Shown: in pieces, positions 50,911 through 58,472 of the stretch
Layout of the letters: each line of letters starts with the position of its first letter
Position numbering within the stretch: the stretch's first letter is position 1
Origin: Salininema proteolyticum
GTDB taxonomy: Bacteria; Actinomycetota; Actinomycetes; Mycobacteriales; Micromonosporaceae
Length of the DNA stretch: 64,000 nt
Assembly: GCF_042685645.1 (NCBI RefSeq)
Contig: NZ_JBHUNX010000001.1
Location: 372,001-436,000, forward strand
Direction of reading: 5' to 3'
Made by a program: the position numbers and the translations under genes
Notes under the pieces: model-generated
What the model was told of the DNA's origin: nothing
Database searches by the model: none
Seen by the model: the letters and a program-made list of their open reading frames with translations, nothing else

Positions 50911-51573
50911 TTAGCGGCGGTCGAGCGTCTTCGCGGCCCGATCGCCGGCGAACTGTATGAGCTGGACTCCGATCACGAGGATCACCAGCGGAAGGATCAT
51001 GTACTCGGTCTGGAACCTCTGGTATCCGTAGCGGAAGGCGAGGTCGCCAAGTCCGCCGCCGCCGATGGTCCCGGCCATCGCCGAGTAGGCGATGATCGTG
51101 ACGACGGTGACGGTGAATCCGCGGATCAGTCCGGGGGTGGCCTCGGGGAGGATCACCCGGTGGACGAGTCCGAGGGTGGTGGAGCCCATCGAGCGGGCCG
51201 CCTCGGTGAGCCCCGGCGGGACTTCGAGGAGGGAGTTCTCGACGATGCGGGCGAAGAAGGGGATGGCCGCGACCGAGAGGGGCACGATGGCGGCGGCGGT
51301 GCCGATCGTGGTGCCGGCCAGGATCCTGGTCAGCGGGACGATGGCGACCATGAGGATGACGAACGGGGCCGAGCGCCCGATGTTGACGACCGTCCCCAGC
51401 GGCAGGTTGACCGCCTTGTTGGGGCGCGGGCCGGAGGAGGACGTCAGGTAGAGGACGACTCCGAGGGCGATGCCGCCCAGGAGGGTCCACAGGGAGGCGA
51501 CGGCGCTCATCTGGAGTGTCTCGAGGGTGGCCTCCCAGAGCTTCGGCCAGGCTTCGACGATGGTGTCCCACAT
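50911..51573 (-). CDS. metI: methionine ABC transporter permease
   Basis: 220 residues from ATG 51573. Five membrane segments and the EAA loop for ATPase contact (LTEAARSMGSTTLGLVHRVI). The N-terminal amphipathic part MWDTIVEAWPKLWEATLETL is typical of MetI. It starts two bases after metN and precedes metQ. Confidence 0.93.
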   Translation of the reverse strand: MWDTIVEAWPKLWEATLETLQMSAVASLWTLLGGIALGVVLYLTSSSGPRPNKAVNLPLGTVVNIGRSAPFVILMVAIVPLTRILAGTTIGTAAAIVPLSVAAIPFFARIVENSLLEVPPGLTEAARSMGSTTLGLVHRVILPEATPGLIRGFTVTVVTIIAYSAMAGTIGGGGLGDLAFRYGYQRFQTEYMILPLVILVIGVQLIQFAGDRAAKTLDRR

Positions 51574-51575
51574 GG

Positions 51576-52388
51576 TCAGCGCACCTCCTCGGCGGCCGTG
51601 CCGGCGAGGACGGAGGCGTCGGCCCCGCCCTTGCCGCCCAGGAGCCGCTCCGCGGCTCTCCGCGCGCCCGATCCGAGGCGCGAACCGGGGTCGGCGAGGA
51701 GGTCGGCGACGCGCCCGGTCTCCACGACCCGGCCGGTCTCCATGACGGCGGCCCGGTGGCAGATCTGGGCGATGACCTCCAACTCGTGCGTGATGAGCAC
51801 GATGGTCAGGCCGAGGTCCTCGTTGAGCCCCTGGAGGAGCGTGAGGATCTCGTCGGTCGTCTCGGCGTCGAGGGCGCTGGTGGCCTCGTCGGACAGGAGG
51901 ATCTCCGGCTCGGTGGCCAGGGCGCGGGCGATCGCCAGGCGCTGGCGCTGCCCGCCGGACAGTTGTCCGGGGTAGGCCTTCGCCTTGTCCGACAGCCCGA
52001 CGCGCTCCAGCAGTTCGAGCGCGCGCTCCCGCTCCGTGGCGCGGGCTCTCCGGCTGAGGATCAGCGTGTTCTCCAGCCGCAGCGGCAGCGACACATTGGA
52101 CAGAGCCGTGCGGTTGGAGAGCAGGTTGAAGTGCTGGAAGATCATGGCGCTCTTGCGGCGCTGCTCGCGCAGCGCCCGGCCGGAGAGGCCCGCCAGGTCG
52201 GTGCCGTCCACGGAGACGACGCCCTCGTCGGGGTCGGCCAGGCGGTTGAGCAGGCGCAGGAGGGTGGACTTCCCGGCGCCGGAGCGGCCCAGGATGCCGA
52301 AGACCTCGCCGCGTTCGACGGTGAGGTCGACGCCGTCGAGGGCGGTCACCTCGCCGAAGCGCTTGGAGACGTTGTTGAGAGTGATCAT
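51576..52388 (-). CDS. metN: methionine ABC transporter ATPase without NIL domain
   Basis: 270 residues from ATG 52388 with AGGGA upstream. Walker A GRSGAGKST (about 35-43), signature LSGGQRQRLAIARAL, Walker B ILLSDEATSALD, H-loop VLITHEL. Typical MetN (E. coli 343 residues) ends in a NIL/ACT-like domain that binds Met and shuts transport off (trans-inhibition). Here the protein stops at about 270, so that feedback is missing. This agrees with control by the Met-rich leader peptide upstream. Confidence 0.93.
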   Translation of the reverse strand: MITLNNVSKRFGEVTALDGVDLTVERGEVFGILGRSGAGKSTLLRLLNRLADPDEGVVSVDGTDLAGLSGRALREQRRKSAMIFQHFNLLSNRTALSNVSLPLRLENTLILSRRARATERERALELLERVGLSDKAKAYPGQLSGGQRQRLAIARALATEPEILLSDEATSALDAETTDEILTLLQGLNEDLGLTIVLITHELEVIAQICHRAAVMETGRVVETGRVADLLADPGSRLGSGARRAAERLLGGKGGADASVLAGTAAEEVR

Positions 52389-52517
52389 GGTTCCCTGCGG
52401 GTGTTCGGGTCCGGAGGCCTCGGGTCAGGAATCTGAGCAGAGGAGGCCTGGCGCTCGAAAGAGCTTCGGACGGACGTCATGCCGCTTCGGGGCGCGGCGG
52501 GAGAGAGACTCGGGCCC
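52389..52517 (-). promoter_or_regulatory. structured leader between Met-rich peptide and metN
   Basis: On the minus strand, AGGCCTC and GAGGCCT (7-base arms) enclose an inner TCAG-ATTC-CTGA hairpin, about 25-60 bases before the metN start. GCTC-TTTC-GAGC lies just upstream of it. No U-rich intrinsic terminator was seen. The hairpins could exchange depending on ribosome position on the leader ORF. Confidence 0.5.
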
Positions 52518-52592
52518 TCAGAGGAACATTCGCATGCAGCACGACATGCCGGCGCCGCGGCCGGTCATCATGTTCATGTGCTGTGCGTTCAT
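52518..52592 (-). CDS. 24-residue Met-rich leader peptide of the met operon
   Basis: The ORF from ATG 52592 to TGA 52518 encodes MNAQHMNMMTGRGAG then MSCCMRMFL. Seven of 24 codons are ATG (positions 1, 6, 8, 9, 16, 20, 22), and two adjacent Cys codons lie at 18-19. It sits 129 bases upstream of metN, on the same strand, in the position of an attenuation leader. Ribosome stalling at low charged Met-tRNA (or Cys-tRNA) would alter folding of the following RNA. The RBS is weak. A longer frame upstream is Pro/Arg-rich and unlikely to be coding. Confidence 0.65.
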   Translation of the reverse strand: MNAQHMNMMTGRGAGMSCCMRMFL

Positions 52593-52770
52593 CGCGTCCA
52601 ATGGAACCAGGCGGCGCCTCGGGCCGCCAACGGTTTGAGTCCTATCCCACAGCGATCGGCGTGCTATCCGGCCGTATGGGCGTGTTCGGGGCGAATGCGC
52701 CGGATCCGGAGTGGACGCGCCGTGTCGTCGCGGCGGCGCCGAGTCCGTGTCCTGCGCTACGGTTACCCAC

Positions 52771-54054
52771 ATGGTTGATTCGCGCCCAGTAGAGGCCTTC
52801 TCGCTGCCCGGTGGACTCAGAGTCGTCCTGGCCCCCGACCCCTCGGCGGCGGTGGCCGCCGTCGCCGTCGTCTACGACGTCGGCATGAGGTCGGAGCCCG
52901 AAGGGCGCACCGGCTTCGCCCACCTCTTCGAGCACATGATGTTCCAGGGGTCGGCCAACGTCGGCAAGGCCGAGCACATGCAGCTGGTGCAGGCCAGCGG
53001 CGGGCAGTTCAACGGATCGACCCACATCGACTACACCGACTATTACAACGTCGTCCCCTCCAACGCCCTGGAGCGGATCCTCTTCCTGGAGGCCGACCGC
53101 ATGGCCGGGCCCGCCGTCACCCGGGAGAACCTCGACAACCAGGTCTCGGTCGTCAAGGAGGAGATCCGCGTCCGCGTCCAGAACCAGCCCTACGGCGGCT
53201 ACCCCTGGACCAAGCTCCCGCAGGTCATGTTCGAGACCTTCCCCAACGCCCACGACGGCATCGGCTCCTTCGCCGACCTTGAGGCGGCCACGGTCGGCGA
53301 CGCGCAGTCGTTCTTCGACACCTACTACACGCCCTCCAACGCCGTCCTCACCGTCGTGGGCGACTTCGCGCCCGCACAGGCCAAGGAGTGGATCGAGAAG
53401 TACTTCGGCCCCATCGCCGCCCGACCGCACCCGGTCCTGCCCGACCTGGCCGAGCCCGACGCGGCCGGCGGACGCTGGGAGACCGTCGACGACGAGCTCG
53501 CGCCCCTGCCGGCCTTCACCGCCGCCTGGCGCGTCCCCGACCCGCAGCGGGACCTGACCCGGTACCTCGCCAACGTCGTCCTCACCGACCTCCTCGCCGA
53601 CGGCGACGCCTCCCGGCTCGTCCAGCGCCTCGTCCACCGCGACCAGAAGGCCACCTCCATCGGCTCCTACGTCTCGGTCATGGGCGAGCCCTTCGCCACC
53701 CGCGGCCCCGCGCCGCTCCAGGTCATCGGCTACCTGCCGCCCGGCACCGAAGTCGCCGAGGTCGTCGACACCGTCGACGCCGAGATCAAGGACGCCGCCG
53801 AGACCGTGACCGACGAGGAGATCGCCCGGGTCACCACCAAGGCGAAGGCCCGGTTCCTCCGGGCCGCCGACGCGCCCCTGTCCCGCGCCCGCCACTACGC
53901 CACGGCCCACACCTTCCACGGCAGCGCCGAGTTCATCCACCGCCTGCCCGACCTGCTCGCGCGGACCACCCGCGACGACGTGGCCGAGGCCGCCGCCGCG
54001 CTGACCGCCGACCGACGCACCGTACTCGAACTCATTCCCGGAGGGGCACAGTAA
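52771..54054 (+). CDS. M16 zinc metallopeptidase, catalytic subunit
   Basis: 427 residues from ATG 52771. The inverted zinc motif HxxEH is HLFEH (His51, Glu54, His55) with a downstream Glu in the helix around 125-131 (ENLDNQVSVVKEEI). Two M16 domains (about 10-165 and 165-425). Pairs of active and inactive M16 proteins form a clam-shell peptidase as in mitochondrial processing peptidase and the bacterial two-subunit enzymes. The next gene supplies the inactive partner (one base apart). Confidence 0.9.
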   Translation: MVDSRPVEAFSLPGGLRVVLAPDPSAAVAAVAVVYDVGMRSEPEGRTGFAHLFEHMMFQGSANVGKAEHMQLVQASGGQFNGSTHIDYTDYYNVVPSNALERILFLEADRMAGPAVTRENLDNQVSVVKEEIRVRVQNQPYGGYPWTKLPQVMFETFPNAHDGIGSFADLEAATVGDAQSFFDTYYTPSNAVLTVVGDFAPAQAKEWIEKYFGPIAARPHPVLPDLAEPDAAGGRWETVDDELAPLPAFTAAWRVPDPQRDLTRYLANVVLTDLLADGDASRLVQRLVHRDQKATSIGSYVSVMGEPFATRGPAPLQVIGYLPPGTEVAEVVDTVDAEIKDAAETVTDEEIARVTTKAKARFLRAADAPLSRARHYATAHTFHGSAEFIHRLPDLLARTTRDDVAEAAAALTADRRTVLELIPGGAQ

Positions 54055-54055
54055 G

Positions 54056-55363
54056 ATGACCGCCATCCCCGCCTTGGGGCCCGAGACCGCACTACCGCTC
54101 TCCGTCCCCGTCGAGACCACACTGGACAACGGCCTCCGCGTCACCGTCTATCCGCACTCCGCCACCGGCCTCGTTGACGCCGGACTGCGCTTCAACGGAG
54201 CCGGCGCCCCCATGGCCGCCGCCGACCTGCTCGCCTCCACCGCCCTCACCGGCACCGCCGACCTCGACCAAGAGGCCATCGCCGCCCGCCTCCAGGGCAT
54301 GGGCGGAAGCCTCGGGGTCGGATCCAGCGCCGACCACCTCACCCTGCGCGGCAGCGCGCTCTCCGAGAACACCGCCGGCCTCTTCGACACCATGGCCGAC
54401 ATCCTCACCGGAGCCCGCTACCCGGAACACGAGTTCGACACCGAACAGAAACGCCTGGTCGACTCCCTCTCCGTCGCCGAGAAGGAAGCCTCCTACGTCG
54501 TCGGCAGGGAACTCAACGCCCGCCTCTGGCCCGACCACCCCTACGGCCACCAGGACCCGACCAGCGCCGAAGTCGAAGCCGTCACCCAGGCCGACGTCGC
54601 CGCGCTCCACCGCGACCGGCTCGGACCCGACGGCGCCGAATTCATCCTCGTCGCCGACACCGACCCCGACGTCCTCCTCAGCCAGGTCAAGGCGATCTTC
54701 GGCGAATGGGACGGCGGACGGGCCTTCCCGCCCAACGCCGCCCTGCCCGCCTGGCAGAAGAAGCCGCTCCTGCTGCGCCACCGCGACAACTCCGTCCAGT
54801 CGGCCATCCGCGTCGCCGCGCCCGCCGTCGGACGCACCCACCCCGACAACGCCGCCCAGCAGCTGGCCAACCTCGTCTACGGCGGATACTTCTCCTCCCG
54901 CCTGGTCGCCAACCTCCGCGAAGAGAAGGGCTACGGCTACTCGCCGCGCTCCTCCGTCCACCACCGGCCCGCCGGATCGGTGCAGGTCAGCTACGTCGAC
55001 GTCGCCAACGACGTCACCGCGCCAGCCCTGGAGGAGACCTACCGGGAACTCGACGGCCTCACCGCGAACCCGCCGACCCGCGACGAACTCGACCAGGCGC
55101 GCAACTACGCGCTCGGCAGCCTCCGCCTCGCCCTCGCCTCCCAGGGCGGACTCGCCGGATACGCCACCACCCTGGCCGCCGACGGACTTCCGCTCTCCTG
55201 GATCGGCGAGCACGCCGAGAACCTCCAGCGGGTCACCGTCGACGACGTCGTCCGCGTCGCCGGCGAAAGGCTCTCCTCCGCACAGTCCGTCACCGTGGTC
55301 CTCGGCGACCGCGACGCCACCGCCGCCGGACTCGCCGACCTCGGCGAGATCGAGGAGGCCTAG
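54056..55363 (+). CDS. M16 peptidase-like protein, non-catalytic partner
   Basis: 435 residues from ATG 54056. Same fold as the preceding gene but no HxxEH: the equivalent region reads PMAAADLLASTALTGTADL. The R/Y substrate pair motif is kept (FSSRLVANLREEKGYGYSP). This is the usual inactive partner of a heterodimeric M16 peptidase. Directly followed by nudC, two bases later. Confidence 0.9.
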   Translation: MTAIPALGPETALPLSVPVETTLDNGLRVTVYPHSATGLVDAGLRFNGAGAPMAAADLLASTALTGTADLDQEAIAARLQGMGGSLGVGSSADHLTLRGSALSENTAGLFDTMADILTGARYPEHEFDTEQKRLVDSLSVAEKEASYVVGRELNARLWPDHPYGHQDPTSAEVEAVTQADVAALHRDRLGPDGAEFILVADTDPDVLLSQVKAIFGEWDGGRAFPPNAALPAWQKKPLLLRHRDNSVQSAIRVAAPAVGRTHPDNAAQQLANLVYGGYFSSRLVANLREEKGYGYSPRSSVHHRPAGSVQVSYVDVANDVTAPALEETYRELDGLTANPPTRDELDQARNYALGSLRLALASQGGLAGYATTLAADGLPLSWIGEHAENLQRVTVDDVVRVAGERLSSAQSVTVVLGDRDATAAGLADLGEIEEA

Positions 55364-55365
55364 AA

Positions 55366-56238
55366 GTGGACACACCGTTCCTGCGCACGCCACTCGACTA
55401 CGACTCCGGCCGCCGCCGCGACACCGACTGGCTCGACAACGCCTGGAAGGGCGCGCGGATCGTGGCCGTCGACCCGCACCACGAGACCTTCGTCGGCACC
55501 AAGGAGGGACTCGACTACCTCGACTCCAGCACGGCCCCCTACGGATCACGGATCTACCTGGGCGACTGCGACGGACCGCTCTTCGCCGTCATCCACTCGC
55601 TGCCCGAAGGCCTCGACCTGAGGCGCGAGTCGGGGGAGTGGAGCGACGCCGACGTCGGCATCGCCATGGAGGCGCTCGCCGTCGCCCAGTGGCACCAGCG
55701 CGTCCGCTACCACCCCCAGACCGGCAAGCCCCTCACCCCGCAGGGCGGGGGCTGGTACCAGGCCGACGAGGACGGGGCGGTGGTCTTCCCCAAGATCAGC
55801 CCCGCCGTCATCACCCTCGTGCACGACGGCGGCGACCGCGCCCTCCTGGCCCGACACTCCTACGGGCCCAACAACCGCGCCCGCCGCTACGCCATGCTCG
55901 CCGGGTTCGTCGACATGGGGGAGAGCGCCGAGGAGACCGTGCACCGCGAGGTCCGCGAAGAGGTCGGCATCGAGGTGGGGAACCTCCGCTACATCGGGTC
56001 GCAGCCCTGGCCGTTCCCCGACTCGCTCATGCTCGCCTACTTCGCCGAGGCCGACCCCGACTCGCCGATCACCCTCCAGGAGGAGGAGATCTCCGACGCG
56101 CGGTGGTTCACCGTCGACGAGGTCGACGAGATGTACAACGACCCCGAGGGCCTGTGGGGCAAGGGCGTCATGCGCGCCTCCACCGCCTACCGCATGGCCA
56201 ACTGGTGGATCGAGGAGCGCCGGAGGGCGGCGGCCTGA
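55366..56238 (+). CDS. nudC: NAD+ diphosphatase NudC-like, degenerate Zn-ribbon
   Basis: 290 residues from GTG 55366. The Nudix box GFVDMGESAEETVHREVREE (then VGI) and the NudC-specific SQPWPFPDSLM motif are present. NudC hydrolyses NADH/NAD+ and removes NAD caps from RNA. Its central Zn-ribbon normally has four Cys, but the segment RVRYHPQTGKPLTPQGGGWY has none, so this enzyme likely folds without zinc. M. tuberculosis nudC (Rv3199c) also lies beside mrx1 and uvrD2. Confidence 0.9.
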   Translation: MDTPFLRTPLDYDSGRRRDTDWLDNAWKGARIVAVDPHHETFVGTKEGLDYLDSSTAPYGSRIYLGDCDGPLFAVIHSLPEGLDLRRESGEWSDADVGIAMEALAVAQWHQRVRYHPQTGKPLTPQGGGWYQADEDGAVVFPKISPAVITLVHDGGDRALLARHSYGPNNRARRYAMLAGFVDMGESAEETVHREVREEVGIEVGNLRYIGSQPWPFPDSLMLAYFAEADPDSPITLQEEEISDARWFTVDEVDEMYNDPEGLWGKGVMRASTAYRMANWWIEERRRAAA

Positions 56239-56248
56239 GGGGCGGGGC

Positions 56249-57574
56249 CTAACCGACGATCGGGCGCTCGTTCGGGAAGCGGTACCGCCTCGGGCGGACC
56301 CTCAGGGCGAGCGCCGCTCCCACGGTGATCGTCCCGACGCGGCCGAGGTACATCATGATCGTGACCATGACTTCGCCGACCGGCCCGAGGTCGTCGGTGA
56401 TGCCGGTCGAGAGGCCCACGGTGCCGAACGCGGAGATCGCCTCGAACAGCACCTCGTCGAGGCTGTGCGAGGTGGCGCTCAGCAGGGTGAAGGTACCGAT
56501 GGCGACCAGGCCGAAGCCCAGCAGGGTGACGGTGGTGGCCTGGCGGACGACCTGCGGGTGGATGGTGCGGCGGAAGGCCGGCACGTCCGGCTCGCCGCGC
56601 AGCTCCGACCAGATCACGAAGGCCAGCAGGAAGAACGTGGTCACCTTGATGCCGCCGGCCGTTCCTCCCGAGCCGCCGCCGATGAACATGAGCACGTCGG
56701 TGACCGCCCATGTCTGCGTTTCCAGGTCGCCCATCGGGAGCACGTTGAACCCGGCGGTGCGGGGCATGACGGAGGAGACGAAAGAGGTAAGGACCTTCTC
56801 TCCCATGTCGAATCCGGCGAGCGTGTTGTTCCACTCCAGGACCAGGTAGAAGAAGAAGCCGACGGCCAGGAGGATCCCGGTGCCCGCCACGGTGATCTTG
56901 GTGTGGATGGACCACTTCCGAGGGCGCCGCCGGTGCTGGAGGATCTCGGCGATGACGGCGAAGCCGATGCCGCCGATGACGATCGCCGCCGAGATGGGCA
57001 GGGTGACCACGCCGTCGGTCGCGAATCCCTCCAGACTGTCGTCGTACAGGGCGAAGCCGGCGTTGTTGAACGCCGATATCGAGTGGAAGACGCCGTGCCA
57101 GAGGGCATGGTCGGTCTCGTAGCCGTAGGTCGTGGCGAACCGGACGGTGAGGATCGCGGCCACGGCCGACTCGATGGCGAGGGTGATGAGCCCGACCGAG
57201 GCGAGGACGCGGCGGACGTCCCCCAGCTGCATCGTCTTCGTCTCCGCCTGGGCTGCAAGGGTGTTGCGCAGGCGCAGGCGTCCGAGCACCAGGAAGCCCA
57301 TGAGGCTGGCGAAGGTCATGATGCCGAACCCGCCGACCTGGATGAGCATGGCGATGACGCCCTCGCCGAAGGACGACCAGTAGGCGGGCGTGTCCACCAC
57401 GACGAGGCCGGTGACGCACACGGCCGAGGTCGAGGTGAACAGGGCCGTCAGGAACGGCGGGGCCTCGCCGGACTCCGTGGCGGCGGGCAGCATCAGCAGG
57501 ACGGTTCCCAGGGCGATGACTCCGAGGAAGCCGAGCGGCAGGATTCTCACCGGGGATCGAAAGAACTCACGCAC
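56249..57574 (-). CDS. KtrB/TrkH-type potassium transporter subunit
   Basis: 441 residues from GTG 57574. Four selectivity-filter repeats are recognisable: TSTSAVCVTGLVV, SISAFNNAGFALYD, SSVMPRTAGFNVLP, AISAFGTVGLSTGI. Ten or so membrane segments. It imports K+ (with Na+ or H+), normally gated by a KtrA/TrkA RCK subunit, but no such gene is nearby. The terminus is RVRPRRYRFPNERPIVG. In M. tuberculosis the same position holds Rv3200c, a putative cation transporter. Confidence 0.9.
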   Translation of the reverse strand: MREFFRSPVRILPLGFLGVIALGTVLLMLPAATESGEAPPFLTALFTSTSAVCVTGLVVVDTPAYWSSFGEGVIAMLIQVGGFGIMTFASLMGFLVLGRLRLRNTLAAQAETKTMQLGDVRRVLASVGLITLAIESAVAAILTVRFATTYGYETDHALWHGVFHSISAFNNAGFALYDDSLEGFATDGVVTLPISAAIVIGGIGFAVIAEILQHRRRPRKWSIHTKITVAGTGILLAVGFFFYLVLEWNNTLAGFDMGEKVLTSFVSSVMPRTAGFNVLPMGDLETQTWAVTDVLMFIGGGSGGTAGGIKVTTFFLLAFVIWSELRGEPDVPAFRRTIHPQVVRQATTVTLLGFGLVAIGTFTLLSATSHSLDEVLFEAISAFGTVGLSTGITDDLGPVGEVMVTIMMYLGRVGTITVGAALALRVRPRRYRFPNERPIVG

Positions 57575-57766
57575 CCTAGGATTCTGCGCCTCTCCGGAGC
57601 GAGTCCGCGGAATGGTGGCCTCGGCGCTTGGTGTGTCACGCCGGGCCGGCGGCGGGAGAGGGGATTCCCTGGAAGGCGGATCCTCGCGCTAGGCGATGCC
57701 GGATCGATTCGGCGGTACCGGAACTCCCCTCCGGCGCCGGTCCGTCCCGGAGGAGCGGGAGTTCTC
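57575..57766. other. short intergenic stretch between KtrB start and candidate small RNA
   Basis: GC-rich, no ORF or hairpin of note. It would be the 5' region of ktrB on the minus strand. Confidence 0.4.
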
Positions 57767-57854
57767 AGAAATGAAAAGTGGCCCTGGGGATGGTACCCTC
57801 CCCAGGGCCTTTGCTTGGCAATCACCCCTCGAAATCACCAAGCAAGTCTTATGC
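57767..57854 (-). ncRNA. candidate small RNA or structured leader upstream of ktrB
   Basis: On the minus strand TTACAT (57890-57885), 18-base spacer, TATAGT (57866-57861) form a promoter. The transcript would carry the hairpin TTGCTTGG/CCAAGCAA (57811-57845) and then a strong stem GGCCCTGGGGA/TCCCCAGGGCC (57780-57809) followed by ACTTTTCATTTCT. That is promoter, structure and terminator in about 88 bases. It could be an independent small RNA, a terminated leader of ktrB, or the end of the mrx1 transcript. Confidence 0.55.
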
Positions 57855-57884
57855 CCACAACTATAAACCATTACGGACGTCCGA

Positions 57885-58049
57885 TGTAAGGGGGTATGGC
57901 CTAGTTTCCAGAGTTCGCCCGCTCGGGTAATGCGATAACACAAGGGGATACCGGGGATTGCGTCTGGTCGGGAGGGATCGGCGCCGCCGCTGAGCGGCGG
58001 GAGCCGCCTCCCCGGGCGCGGTAGAGCCGCGGCGGAACCGCAGCGGGGC
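57885..58049. other. intergenic region downstream of mrx1
   Basis: Contains the candidate promoter above and a GC-rich stretch with short inverted repeats (CCGCGGCGG/CCGCAGCGG near 58028-58047) after the mrx1 stop. No gene. Confidence 0.4.
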
Positions 58050-58283
58050 CTAGACGCCGAGCTTGGCCTTGACCTCGCCGATGCTCGGGTTGGTCAGGGC
58101 GGAGCCGTCCTCGAACCGGAGGGTGGGGACGGTCTGGTTCCCGCCGTTGGCGTTCATGACCCAGTCCGCGGCCTCGGGGTCCTCCTCGATGTTGGTCTCC
58201 TTGTAGGCGATGCCGGCGCGGTCCATCGCGACCTTGAGGCGCTTGCAGTAGGCGCACCAGGTGGTGCTGAACATCTCGACCAT
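58050..58283 (-). CDS. mrx1: mycoredoxin-1
   Basis: 77 residues from ATG 58283 with AAGAGGAG upstream. CxxC at Cys10-Cys13 (FSTTWCAYCKRLKVAM), TVPTLRFEDG cis-Pro motif, TNPSIGEVKAKLGV C-terminus. This is the Mrx1 type (WCxYC) that reduces mixed disulfides with mycothiol, recycled by mycothiol and mycothione reductase. The divergent uvrD2 and neighbouring nudC match the M. tuberculosis order (Rv3198A). Confidence 0.92.
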   Translation of the reverse strand: MVEMFSTTWCAYCKRLKVAMDRAGIAYKETNIEEDPEAADWVMNANGGNQTVPTLRFEDGSALTNPSIGEVKAKLGV

Positions 58284-58472
58284 CGTCACTCCTCTTCTCT
58301 GGGCGGGGGCCGGGGTCGTCGCCCGGCACCAGGGACAACGAGGCGTCCCCGGGAGGTATTCCGCCCGGAAGTCCGAACACCCGGGTGAATGCCGCCACTC
58401 CGAGTGTCCCGCGCCCGGGCGGCGGCGCGGTCGCCCGTCCGGTGAGTCGGGGGCGGATGCCATACTCGGCGG

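Noticed and set aside
52389..52760. SAM riboswitch (S-box) before metN
   Set aside because: No S-box core sequence was found; the short Met-rich ORF is a better explanation.
57767..57854. Actinobacterial 6C RNA or c-di-AMP (ydaO) riboswitch
   Set aside because: The loops lack runs of six C, and the conserved ydaO sequence blocks are not seen on either strand.
57689..57943. Minus-strand 84-codon frame with three Cys near the KtrB leader
   Set aside because: It covers the hairpin and promoter signals and has no RBS; the RNA interpretation fits better.
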